From a bacterium (lineage in GTDB: Bacteria > Actinomycetota > Acidimicrobiia > Spongiisociales > ZC4RG35): a DNA stretch of 64,000 bases. Location of the stretch: the NCBI GenBank assembly GCA_024638655.1, contig JAHEJW010000009.1, forward strand, positions 35,027 to 99,026, read 5' to 3'. Each line of letters opens with the position of its first letter. The first letter of the stretch is position 1. The notes beneath the pieces were generated by a model. It saw nothing but the letters and a program-made list of their open reading frames with translations, was not told the origin of the DNA and did no database searches. The position numbers were made by a program, and so were the translations under genes. Shown here one piece after another: positions 8,978-16,816 of the stretch.

Positions 8978-10012
8978 ATGACCATGTTTGGCGGACGGCT
9001 CAGGACCCTCATCGCGCAAGGCGACGCCGCGGCGCGCGGCAAAACCCACGGGGCCGCGTTGCGCGACTTGATCAGGGCGTATCTCGACGACCGAATCGGA
9101 CTAGCCGCGGAGGAGAGATGGAGCGGAGGCACCGCCGGTCGCGACCTGATCCTCGAAGTCGCCGAGGAGACGCTGTCCCACCATGAGCGCTATTCCACAG
9201 AGCTCCACGCGGAGATGATGGCAATGGCCCAGGCTTCCGGGATCACCCCGGCCGAAGCCATCGTGGTCGGCGGTTTCACCGATCTCGTCGACGTGGTCCG
9301 CTCCAGGGTCGGGGTCGCTCCCACCGAGGACAATTGCACCGCGGTTATCAACCCGGCCGCGGGCTTCTATGCCCAGACCTGGGACATGCACGCATCAGCC
9401 GGCGAATTCGTCGTCCTTCTCGACGTGAGACCCGCGACTGGGCCCCGGGCGCTCGTTCAAACCACTGCCGGCTGTCTCGGGCAGATGGGTATGAACGAGG
9501 CCGGCGTGACTGTGGGCATCAACAATCTCACTTCCATGGGACAACCCGGGGTCACCTGGCCCACCGTTGTCCGTGAGGCACTGGCCCAGACAGAGTTCGA
9601 GGATGCAGTCGAAGCGGTAATGCGCGCAGATCTAGCGGGTGGCCACAATTTCATGGTCATGGGCCCCGACGGCCGCGCCGCCAACATCGAGGCCATGCCC
9701 TCGAACAAGAGGGTCACGATGGTCGAGGGCTCATACGTCCACACCAACCACTGCGTCGACCCGGTCACAGCTGCCGAGGAAGGCCAGCGGCTACCCGAGC
9801 ACGTCGAGAACAGCAACATCCGTCTCGAAGTCGGTGTGAAGCTGGCCCAAGATGTCGAGGCGTTCTTCGAGGAGCCGATCATCTCCCGTCGCGTCGATGG
9901 CAGACACGACGTGGGGACCTGCGGGGCGGTCATCATGGAGCCCGGCTCGGGAGTGATGAGGGCTGTCTGGGGCGTTCCCGGAGATCAGCCCTGGGAGACC
10001 TTCCAGCTGTGA
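8978..10012 (+). CDS. C45-family acyltransferase/hydrolase (acyl-CoA:6-APA acyltransferase-like Ntn hydrolase)
   Basis: A 344-residue relative of isopenicillin N acyltransferase and peptidase C45. The likely nucleophile is Cys120 in EDNCTAVINP, where family members cleave themselves to expose an N-terminal cysteine. It is followed by the AQTWDMH block, which matches the Q-x-W-D family motif, and by GQMGMNEAGVTVGINNL. The bond cut would be Asn119-Cys120 instead of the more usual Gly-Cys. It lies directly after the pot operon and overlaps a GNAT gene, suggesting removal of acyl or amide groups from imported amines, which is inference. Confidence 0.82.
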   Translation: MTMFGGRLRTLIAQGDAAARGKTHGAALRDLIRAYLDDRIGLAAEERWSGGTAGRDLILEVAEETLSHHERYSTELHAEMMAMAQASGITPAEAIVVGGFTDLVDVVRSRVGVAPTEDNCTAVINPAAGFYAQTWDMHASAGEFVVLLDVRPATGPRALVQTTAGCLGQMGMNEAGVTVGINNLTSMGQPGVTWPTVVREALAQTEFEDAVEAVMRADLAGGHNFMVMGPDGRAANIEAMPSNKRVTMVEGSYVHTNHCVDPVTAAEEGQRLPEHVENSNIRLEVGVKLAQDVEAFFEEPIISRRVDGRHDVGTCGAVIMEPGSGVMRAVWGVPGDQPWETFQL

Positions 10013-10638
10013 GCGAGGTCGAGATCGTCAATCTCGACGCTTCCATGGCCGAGGATCTGGAAACGATCGAGCTGGCCAGCTTCCCGATGGCCAATCCGGA
10101 AGATCTGCTGTCGGCCGACGACATTCGTGCCTACGCCGAGACCTTCCCTGAAGGCTTCTTCGTGGCTCTGGTGGACGGTCTGCCGGTCGGGATGGGAGCC
10201 GGCATCTATCTCGACTTCGACTTCGATCGGCCGCAGCACACGATTGCCGAGATCACCGGGGAGCATCAATGCGGCAACCATGATCCCGACGGTGACTGGT
10301 ATTACGGCACCGACATCTCGGTGCTCCCCGAATTCAGGGGTCGCGGGATCGGCGGGATGCTCTATGACCGGCGCAAGGCCCTGGTCGTCGAGGCAGGGAA
10401 GAGGGGGATACTCGCCGGTGCCTCACTTCCGGGCTACTTCGATCACAAGACGACAACTAGCGCTCACGATTACGTGGCCAAGGTGGTTTCCGGGGAGCTT
10501 CGGGATCCAACCCTCACCTTTCAGATGTCCAACGGATTCGAGGTTCGGGGCCTATTGGCGAACTACCTCGAAGACGAAGCCGATGATGGTTGGGCGGCTC
10601 TCATCGTGTGGAAGAACCCAACATGGGGCACTTCCTAG
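10009..10638 (+). CDS. GNAT family N-acetyltransferase
   Basis: A 209-residue acetyl-CoA-dependent N-acyltransferase. The acetyl-CoA pyrophosphate loop is visible as EFRGRGIGGMLYDRRK (about residues 105-120), after a beta-strand GTDISVLP. The GTG start overlaps the stop of the C45-family gene (GTGA). It may modify the same amine pool as its neighbours; the target is unknown. Confidence 0.82.
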   Translation: MSEVEIVNLDASMAEDLETIELASFPMANPEDLLSADDIRAYAETFPEGFFVALVDGLPVGMGAGIYLDFDFDRPQHTIAEITGEHQCGNHDPDGDWYYGTDISVLPEFRGRGIGGMLYDRRKALVVEAGKRGILAGASLPGYFDHKTTTSAHDYVAKVVSGELRDPTLTFQMSNGFEVRGLLANYLEDEADDGWAALIVWKNPTWGTS

Positions 10639-11232
10639 ATGGACGTCGTAGGGCTAATCGCCGGTTCGGGCTGGGCGTCGGGTCTCAACCTATATCTCGT
10701 GACGCTGCTGCTCGGCCTGGCCGGAAGGCTCGGTTGGACTGACATCCCCGATCTGCTGTCCCGCACTGATGTGATGGTGGTGGCTGCGGTCTTGTTCGCA
10801 GTCGAGTTCGTTGCCGACAAGATCCCCTATCTGGACAACCTGTGGGATGCGATCCATACCTTCGTGAGGCCCATAGGCGCGGCTGCCCTGGGTGCGGTCC
10901 TCGCCGGGGACTCCAACAGCATTGGCGCGGCCCTCGGCGCGATCGTTGCCGGAGCTCTCGCCCTGGATGCACATGCGGCGAAGGCGACGACCAGAGTCGT
11001 GGCAAACACCTCGCCCGAGCCTGTCAGCAATATCGTCCTCTCTCTATTCGAGGATCTGTCGGTGGGACTGCTGGTTGTGCTGGCGATCACGTTCCCTGTT
11101 ATCACCGTCATCGTCGTTGCCATTCTGGTGGTCGCCGCCGCAGCGGTCACCTCCTGGCTCTGGCGTGTGGCCCGGCGCGGCTGGCGAAACATTCGGGAGC
11201 GTCGCTCGACGGCGACGACTAGGCGGGGTTGA
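10639..11232 (+). CDS. DUF4126 family membrane protein
   Basis: A 197-residue integral membrane protein. It has the DUF4126 opening GLIAGSGWASGLNLYLV, a FAVEFVADKIPYLDNLWD segment and alternating hydrophobic helices, ending in a basic tail. It starts immediately after the GNAT stop. Family function is not established; the conserved K-x-P-x-x-D motif has suggested transport roles. Family assignment is from recognisable motifs only. Confidence 0.8.
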   Translation: MDVVGLIAGSGWASGLNLYLVTLLLGLAGRLGWTDIPDLLSRTDVMVVAAVLFAVEFVADKIPYLDNLWDAIHTFVRPIGAAALGAVLAGDSNSIGAALGAIVAGALALDAHAAKATTRVVANTSPEPVSNIVLSLFEDLSVGLLVVLAITFPVITVIVVAILVVAAAAVTSWLWRVARRGWRNIRERRSTATTRRG

Positions 11233-12234
11233 TCAACCGCTCTTTCGCTCGGCCATGCCGTTGAGGATCTCGAGGACGACCCGGTTGGCCAGATAGGCCG
11301 TCTGCTCGCCCGGCCCGTCATAGGGAGGGGAGACTTCGACGATGTCGGCGCCGAGGACCCGCAGCTCCCTCGACACTCTTCTGACCGTGTCGAGCAGCTC
11401 TCTCGCGTGGAGGCCACCAGGCTCCGGTGTCCCGGTACCGGGGGCGATCCCGGGGTCGGCGACGTCGATGTCGACCGAGATGAAGATCCCCTTGGCACCG
11501 CCTTCCAACGCGTGCTCGATCGCCTCGTCGGTCACCGCGTCGAGACCTCTCTCGACTATCTGGTCCATGCGATAAGACCTCATCTTCTGGTCTTCCATCC
11601 ACTCGACGACCTCGGGCTCCGGCCAATAGCCCCTGAGGCCAATTTGGACGAAGCGATGACCGGGGACGGCTCCAGACTCGATCAGCCGGCGCATCGGGGT
11701 TCCGTGGCCGATGAGCCCACCATTCTGCATGAACCCGGTGTCGGCGTGTGCATCGAAGTGGATCAAGGCAACCTCGCCGAACCCGTGGGCTCGAGCCACA
11801 CCCATGGCATCGGGCCAGGTGATCGTGTGATCCCCACCGAGGACGATTGGCACCTTGCCGGCCGCGGCGACATCCCCGACGACCTCGGCGATACGCCGGA
11901 CTGATACCTCGAGATCGCCCGGTCTCACATAGACATCTCCCAGATCGACGACACCGAGGGTGGAGAAGGGGTCGATGCCGGTGGGCAGGTGGGGACGGTA
12001 TCCATCCATCGCCCCATAATCGGCGTTGCGGATTGCGGCCGGGCCAAACCGGGCCCCCGGCCGGTAGGTCGTGCCCCAGTCGAAAGGTGCCCCGATGATC
12101 ACGACCTCTCCTTCGCCGAGATCATCCGGCGTCACCCAGGGGACGCCCAAGAATGTGTTGCGGGAGGCGAAAGATATGTACTCCGCCGACGCGAAAGGGA
12201 TCTCGTTCTTGCGCTTTTCATAAGGCGTGTACAT
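11233..12234 (-). CDS. speB: agmatinase / ureohydrolase family protein
   Basis: A 333-residue ureohydrolase. All manganese-binding elements are present: GGDHT (H136), HFDAHAD (D161, H163, D165) and SVDIDVADP (D255, D257). A PGTGTPEPGG loop follows, typical of agmatinases. The reaction would be agmatine to putrescine plus urea, feeding the aminotransferase/oxidase/aldehyde dehydrogenase set in this window. Guanidinobutyrase or proclavaminate-amidinohydrolase-like activity is possible in this clade. It ends one base after, and convergent with, the DUF4126 gene. Confidence 0.88.
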   Translation of the reverse strand: MYTPYEKRKNEIPFASAEYISFASRNTFLGVPWVTPDDLGEGEVVIIGAPFDWGTTYRPGARFGPAAIRNADYGAMDGYRPHLPTGIDPFSTLGVVDLGDVYVRPGDLEVSVRRIAEVVGDVAAAGKVPIVLGGDHTITWPDAMGVARAHGFGEVALIHFDAHADTGFMQNGGLIGHGTPMRRLIESGAVPGHRFVQIGLRGYWPEPEVVEWMEDQKMRSYRMDQIVERGLDAVTDEAIEHALEGGAKGIFISVDIDVADPGIAPGTGTPEPGGLHARELLDTVRRVSRELRVLGADIVEVSPPYDGPGEQTAYLANRVVLEILNGMAERKSG

Positions 12235-12311
12235 CGAGCCGTCACGGTAACCGACGTCCAGAATCGTCGCAGCATCAAGGGCTGTCGCGATCGCCTCTTG
12301 AATCTGGCATC

Positions 12312-12551
12312 ATGCCCTCGATGGCCGAGCACACAGACGACTTCGACGGCTCAAGCGATTCTCGCATGGGCAGGGCGATCCTCCGCGGCGTCGCCATCGG
12401 GTTCCCCGTCGCAGTCCTCTTCCTGACCGCGGTCGTCTTCGTGATAACCGACCTGGACCTGGGCGACTCGTTCGCTACAGCCCTCCTTCCCGGCATCCTT
12501 CTCGGCGGGTTCGGCGGAGGCTTCGTCGGTGTTGCCTCGACAATGGACTGA
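12312..12551 (+). CDS. small two-span membrane protein, function unknown
   Basis: A 79-residue protein with a hydrophilic acidic N-terminus and two hydrophobic segments (about 25-45 and 55-75), the second glycine-rich (GGFGGGFVG). ATG at 12312; a second ATG lies three codons later. It is divergent from the agmatinase and converges on the heliorhodopsin with 10 bp between stops. The composition is clearly membrane-like but no family was recognised. Confidence 0.6.
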   Translation: MPSMAEHTDDFDGSSDSRMGRAILRGVAIGFPVAVLFLTAVVFVITDLDLGDSFATALLPGILLGGFGGGFVGVASTMD

Positions 12552-12561
12552 GGGGCAGGGC

Positions 12562-13329
12562 CTAGGCCGCCAGCGTGCCTCCAAACACCTGCCAGGCAAG
12601 TGCGGACTTGGCGACCAGGCTCAACAGGACGTAGGTCGACTCGCCGAACTCGTAGTTGGCCCAACGCCCGACCTGCTTGTACTGCAGCACCATGACGATC
12701 GCGAACACGTTGAAGAAGGCGAACAATGAGAAGAAGATCCCGTAGACGAACGCCGGGGGCTCTGCGGCCACCCCTGGGCTGACCAGGTAGATGGCGATGG
12801 CAATCCAGGGTATGGCTCCGGCGAGGACGCCGAACCAGTAGGAGATCCAGCTCACGTCGCCGCCCGGGCTCTCGTACTTCTCCTGGAGTAGGCCAAAGAG
12901 GATCATCGAGGCGTTCACCCCTGCGATCGCCAGCAGCGCGGCAATGTCGGCGATTCCGACCAGCATGGCTATCAGCACAACCATCACAGACGAGGAGAGG
13001 GAGTACTCGATCCACCGGGCGTAGTTGCGCTTGGTCTCGAGGTTGCGCAGATACCAGGAGTAGATGCCGGGCGTGATTATCGCGAAGTGGGCGAGGGCCG
13101 ACATGAACAGGAAGATCGCCACACCCCAGGCGATGCTGATGTCGAAGAGTGGCTCGATCTCGGGTGCCGCAACCCCCGGAGGTCCGGTCATGAACGTGCC
13201 GATCACGGGCAGGGAGAAGTCGTTGGCCAGGGCGAGAACGGCGCCGCCCTGGACCGTGTGAAGGATCCCCATCACGAGGTTGTAGATGCGGAGTCTCCCC
13301 CGACTTCGGGGCTTGGTTGTCGATGTCAT
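12562..13329 (-). CDS. heliorhodopsin
   Basis: A 255-residue seven-helix retinal protein. The retinal Schiff-base lysine is K241 in ESTYVLLSLVAKSALAWQ, and the counter-ion is E108-type glutamate in RWIEYSLSSSVM (E109 by direct count). The block VNASMILFGLLQEKY is almost invariant in heliorhodopsins, as are the early LALANDFSLP segment and the histidines near 24 and 81. Heliorhodopsins insert with the N-terminus inside, opposite to type 1 rhodopsins, and have slow photocycles suggestive of sensing. No retinal- or carotenoid-synthesis gene is in the window. It follows the B12-binding protein by 46 bp on the same strand, so co-transcription is likely. Confidence 0.95.
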   Translation of the reverse strand: MTSTTKPRSRGRLRIYNLVMGILHTVQGGAVLALANDFSLPVIGTFMTGPPGVAAPEIEPLFDISIAWGVAIFLFMSALAHFAIITPGIYSWYLRNLETKRNYARWIEYSLSSSVMVVLIAMLVGIADIAALLAIAGVNASMILFGLLQEKYESPGGDVSWISYWFGVLAGAIPWIAIAIYLVSPGVAAEPPAFVYGIFFSLFAFFNVFAIVMVLQYKQVGRWANYEFGESTYVLLSLVAKSALAWQVFGGTLAA

Positions 13330-13375
13330 GTGTTGGATTCGCTGCCGACGCGCATCTCAGATGAGGTCTTGGGCG

Positions 13376-14377
13376 TCATTTGTCTTCCCGGGCCCGGGCA
13401 AGCACACCAGCCGCCGCTGGCGCCACATCCTCCAGGACACTCATGAGCGCATCGATCATCAGGTCCTGAGAGTCGATTCCGTGGACCGGCAGAGTCGCCT
13501 TCTGCCAGTCGAGCATGTCTGTGACGACACCCTGATCCTCGACGAGCACCCCGGCGATGACCGAGTCGAGGGCGAGACCCAGCTCGGAGAGGACTCGGGC
13601 GTTCTTGTTCGGGGGAATCGAGTCCTCGGGAATGGCAGCCCTGGCCCTGGCCACGACCCCGGGCCATTGGTCGATGAGGCTCTGCAACTCGGCATTGGGG
13701 CTCTTGGCGGCAGCCTCGGAGGTCTCGGGATCCGGGTTCCAGGTTTCGAGAGTCTCGGCCACCTCCTGTAGGGAGGCCACCCAACCGTCGGCCCCGATGT
13801 CCAATGCCCACCGGCCGTCTTCTCCGAAGCCGGCCCCGCCTGCGAGTACCGGTACTCCGACCTCGTGACTGGCAGCGATGGTCGCTCTCGCGCCGGGAAG
13901 GTGGGTGCTCATCGTGCATGAGAGGACCAGGGCATCGGGCTCTTCGGACTTCAGGTACTCAGCCAAGTCGGAGGCCAGCACATTGGCCCCGAGGAAAAGG
14001 GTCCTGTAGCCGAGAAACAGGAGATGGGCGGCCGTCGTCCTGGCCGGGAGCGAGTGATCGTCTCCCTCGGCGGCGGTCACCACGAAGGTCCGGGCGTCTT
14101 CCGGCTGGTCGAAAGAGCCGGCAAGTAGCGAGATGACGGTCTCGATGGCGGCGGTGGCCGCATGTTCCTCAGAGACCAGGTAGTCGCCCTGTTGCCAACG
14201 AGTTCCCAGATCACGTTCGGCCGGGATCAGCAGGTCGAAGAGAACACGGTCGAAGCTGACGCCCTGACCGAGCAGCCCCGAGACGATGTTGTAGAGGCCC
14301 CCAGGGTCTCCGGCGAGAGCCGCCGAGGTCACGGCGAGACGCGAGGCGCTGAGGTCGGTAGCTTCCATATCGTTCAT
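13376..14377 (-). CDS. stand-alone B12-binding photoreceptor-like protein (CarH/LitR-type core, no HTH)
   Basis: A 333-residue protein. Residues about 10-90 form the helical cap of B12-binding domains and contain the exact Wx9EH signature (W61, E71, H72) that marks adenosylcobalamin light sensors of the CarH/LitR group. The Rossmann-like B12 domain follows, with a D-x-H lower-ligand motif (D106, H108) and LGANV/LSCTMS strands. About 110 helical C-terminal residues come next. There is no MerR DNA-binding domain at the N-terminus, unlike CarH or LitR, so it may signal by protein contact. ATG at 14377 chosen; an in-frame GTG at 14470 would add 31 residues and cover the candidate operator. Confidence 0.85.
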   Translation of the reverse strand: MNDMEATDLSASRLAVTSAALAGDPGGLYNIVSGLLGQGVSFDRVLFDLLIPAERDLGTRWQQGDYLVSEEHAATAAIETVISLLAGSFDQPEDARTFVVTAAEGDDHSLPARTTAAHLLFLGYRTLFLGANVLASDLAEYLKSEEPDALVLSCTMSTHLPGARATIAASHEVGVPVLAGGAGFGEDGRWALDIGADGWVASLQEVAETLETWNPDPETSEAAAKSPNAELQSLIDQWPGVVARARAAIPEDSIPPNKNARVLSELGLALDSVIAGVLVEDQGVVTDMLDWQKATLPVHGIDSQDLMIDALMSVLEDVAPAAAGVLARAREDK

Positions 14378-14449
14378 GTTTCGGATTGCCGAGGAGGCTA
14401 GCTGTCCGGCCGAACCGGTCGCCGATCGAATGATCCGGCCGAGTCCCCG

Positions 14450-14470
14450 GTGTCGAATATTCGGTGACAC
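14450..14470. promoter_or_regulatory. candidate operator between B12-sensor and SDR genes
   Basis: The 21-bp element has outer arms gtgtc and gacac around the perfect 8-base palindrome gaatattc. It lies 28 bp upstream of the TTG start of the SDR gene and 73 bp upstream of the chosen ATG of the B12-sensor gene. It would be well placed for divergent control. No known consensus is matched, so this is a positional inference. Confidence 0.35.
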
Positions 14471-14497
14471 GGTCCAGACAGGAAGGGTGCGGTCGAG

Positions 14498-15967
14498 TTG
14501 AGAATCCTCGTCACAGGTGCAAGCGGGTATATCGGGGGCCGTTTGATTCCCCGACTGCTCGCCGAAGGGCATCAGGTCCGCGCCATGACACGCGATCCCA
14601 GGAGGCTCGAGTCGGACCCTTGGCGGTCGGAGGTCGAGGTCGTTCGTGGGGATGTGCTCGATCGCGACAGCCTCGAGACTGCGATGTCAGGTTGTGACGC
14701 TGCCTTCTACCTGATCCATTCCATGGATGACAGCGACGAGGACTTCCAGGAGCGCGACCGCCGCGCTGCGCAGAACTTCGCCGACTCAGCCGCCGCAGTC
14801 GATTTGTCGAGGATCGTCTACCTCGGAGGGTTGGGGGAAGGCTCGGATCTGAGCGAGCATCTGGCCAGTCGGCAGGAGGTAGGGGAGATCCTGGCTTCCG
14901 GTCCTACTCCAGTCACAGAGCTGCGCGCCGCCGTCATCATCGGGTCCGGATCGGTCTCCTTCGAGATGCTGAGATACCTGACCGAGGTCCTCCCGGTCAT
15001 GGTGACGCCCAAATGGGTGAGGACGGTTTGCCAACCCATCGCCATCGCCGATGTCCTGAGAATCCTGATCCACGCGATCGAGGAAAGCGGCGGTGGAAGC
15101 TGGATCCGCCGCATCGGCGGACCCGACCGGCTGACCTACGAGCAGATGATGCGGATCTACGCGGAGGTGGCCGGCCTGCCCAGACGTCTGATCGTTCCCG
15201 TGCCCGTGCTGTCGCCAAAGCTCTCCTCCCACTGGGTCGGCCTCGTCACCCCACTCCCTACGGGTGTCGCCAAGCCGCTAGTCGAGAGTCTGCGAGTGGA
15301 AGTGAGTGTTGAAGACAACAGCTACGCAGAGGAAGTCGTCGGGGATCTCATGGGGTATCGAGAGGCTGTCACCCGAGCTCTCGATCACGCCAACAGCCGC
15401 GACGTCGCGACGCGCTGGTCGGACACTGCCGAATCACCGGCGCGGTCTCTACCCGGGGATCCCGAATGGGCAGGAGGCTCGGTCCTCGTCGACCTCCAGT
15501 CGACTACCTCCAAGGCAAGCCCTGACGACCTCTTCTGGGCCTTCGCACGCATAGGCGGGACCTTCGGGTATTACACGATGAACTGGGCGTGGGCGCTACG
15601 CGGCCTGATTGACTCGCTGGTCGGCGGGGTGGGTTTGAGGCGAGGGAGACGCCACCCGGAGGAGATCCGCCAGGGCGAGGCGCTCGACTTCTGGCGAGTC
15701 GTCGAAGTCGTACCGGGCCGACGTCTGCAGCTCTATGCGGAAATGCGGCTGCCCGGCGAGGCATGGCTCACGTTCACCGCGGAGCCCGACGAGGGTGGGA
15801 GCAGGCTCGAGCAGAAGGCGGTTTTCGTGCCGCGCGGTCTCCTTGGCCGGCTCTACTGGTGGGCGATGCTGCCTTTCCACGTGGCGATCTTCAGGGTCAT
15901 GGCCGAACGCATAGCACGTGCCGCAGAGACAAGACGCTCCGAGACGAGCATCGAGCTGCCCGGGTGA
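14498..15967 (+). CDS. NAD(P)-binding SDR/epimerase with C-terminal DUF2867 domain
   Basis: A 489-residue protein. Residues 1-290 are an atypical short-chain dehydrogenase or NmrA-like Rossmann domain (VTGASGYIGG at 5-14, AFYLIHSM, VYLGGLG). From about 320 to the end is a DUF2867 domain with FAFARIGG-type, YYTMNWAW and GRRLQLYAEMRLPGEAWL motifs. The TTG start is supported by a ggaagg site 12 bp upstream and by beginning directly with the Rossmann strand. It is divergent from the B12-sensor/heliorhodopsin pair and touches the sigma-factor gene, so it may be light-regulated. Enzyme activity unknown. Confidence 0.82.
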   Translation: MRILVTGASGYIGGRLIPRLLAEGHQVRAMTRDPRRLESDPWRSEVEVVRGDVLDRDSLETAMSGCDAAFYLIHSMDDSDEDFQERDRRAAQNFADSAAAVDLSRIVYLGGLGEGSDLSEHLASRQEVGEILASGPTPVTELRAAVIIGSGSVSFEMLRYLTEVLPVMVTPKWVRTVCQPIAIADVLRILIHAIEESGGGSWIRRIGGPDRLTYEQMMRIYAEVAGLPRRLIVPVPVLSPKLSSHWVGLVTPLPTGVAKPLVESLRVEVSVEDNSYAEEVVGDLMGYREAVTRALDHANSRDVATRWSDTAESPARSLPGDPEWAGGSVLVDLQSTTSKASPDDLFWAFARIGGTFGYYTMNWAWALRGLIDSLVGGVGLRRGRRHPEEIRQGEALDFWRVVEVVPGRRLQLYAEMRLPGEAWLTFTAEPDEGGSRLEQKAVFVPRGLLGRLYWWAMLPFHVAIFRVMAERIARAAETRRSETSIELPG

Positions 15968-16023
15968 TCATCGAGACAATCCCTGCCCGAGAGGCGGAAG
16001 CCGGTCTCGGGGCAATATCATCA

Positions 16024-16602
16024 ATGATCGATGTCCAACGCTCTGCGCTCTTGACCGTGCCCAACCCGCGTGACGCCGAGCTCGCCGCCGGGGTGGGCTC
16101 ACGCGATCGGACCTCGCTCGAGCTCGCGTTCAAAGAGCATGGCGCAGCGGTGAAGGGTGTGGCCTGGAGAGTCCTCAAGGACGAGAATCTCGCCGAGGAC
16201 ATCGTCCAGGAGACCTTCGTCACCTTTTGGGACAGTCCCGACAAATACGACTCGTCGCGGGGAACCCTGCGCACCTTCCTTCTCACCATCGCCCACCGGA
16301 AGTCGGTGGACGTGGTGAGGTCGGAAGTAGCCCGGACGCGAAGAGAACAGAGACCGCCAGACCCGATTCACCACGACGTCGAGGAGGAGGTCTGGTCCCG
16401 AGACCTCTCTGACACGGTCCGGAACGCGCTTATGGAACTGGCCGAAGGAGAGAGGGAGGCCATAGCACTGGCTTACTACGGGGGTCTCAGTTACGTCCAG
16501 GTCGCCGAGCGGCTCGGCCTCCCCGAGGGAACGGTCAAGAGCCGTATCAGAGCAGGTATGAAGAAGCTCTCACGAAGCCTCAGTGGGGCCGAATCGGAAT
16601 GA
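16024..16602 (+). CDS. ECF-type RNA polymerase sigma factor
   Basis: A 192-residue ECF sigma factor, SigK-like. Region 2 (LAEDIVQETFVTFWDSP, RTFLLTIAHRKSVDVVR) lies around residues 60-105. Region 4 (EREAIALAYYGGLSYVQVAERLGLPEGTVKSRIRAGMKKL) lies near 140-180. The ATG at 16024 precedes the family-typical acidic lead. An in-frame GTG at 15964 forms a GTGA overlap with the SDR stop and would add 20 residues, so coupling is possible. It overlaps the anti-sigma gene (ATGA). Position next to a B12 light sensor recalls the LitR-LitS arrangement of Streptomyces, which is inference. Confidence 0.9.
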   Translation: MIDVQRSALLTVPNPRDAELAAGVGSRDRTSLELAFKEHGAAVKGVAWRVLKDENLAEDIVQETFVTFWDSPDKYDSSRGTLRTFLLTIAHRKSVDVVRSEVARTRREQRPPDPIHHDVEEEVWSRDLSDTVRNALMELAEGEREAIALAYYGGLSYVQVAERLGLPEGTVKSRIRAGMKKLSRSLSGAESE

Positions 16603-16814
16603 ACCACGATGCGGCTCTCGAGCTGTTGCCACTCTTCTCCTTGCATGCCCTGGATGAGGCCGGTGCTCGCGCCGTGGAAGTCCACGTCGCAGTCTGTCCG
16701 GTCTGCCGGAGTGAATTGGCCGGGTATGCCGCAGTGACCGAGGCGCTCAGTGGAGAGCTCGAACCGGGCCCTGAAGTCTGGCCCTCCATAGTGGCCCGAA
16801 TCGGCGTCGTCTAG
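16599..16814 (+). CDS. minimal zinc-binding anti-sigma factor (ZAS domain only)
   Basis: A 71-residue protein with the ZAS motif H29-x3-C33-x2-C36 (HVAVCPVC) inside a short four-helix anti-sigma fold. Its gene overlaps the ECF sigma gene by ATGA. Most SigK-type partners are RskA-like, with a membrane span and an extracytoplasmic domain; this one stops after the ZAS region. It should therefore be cytoplasmic and receive an internal signal. The ORF ends cleanly with no sign of a frameshifted extension before the convergent gene. Confidence 0.82.
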   Translation: MNHDAALELLPLFSLHALDEAGARAVEVHVAVCPVCRSELAGYAAVTEALSGELEPGPEVWPSIVARIGVV

Positions 16815-16816
16815 CT

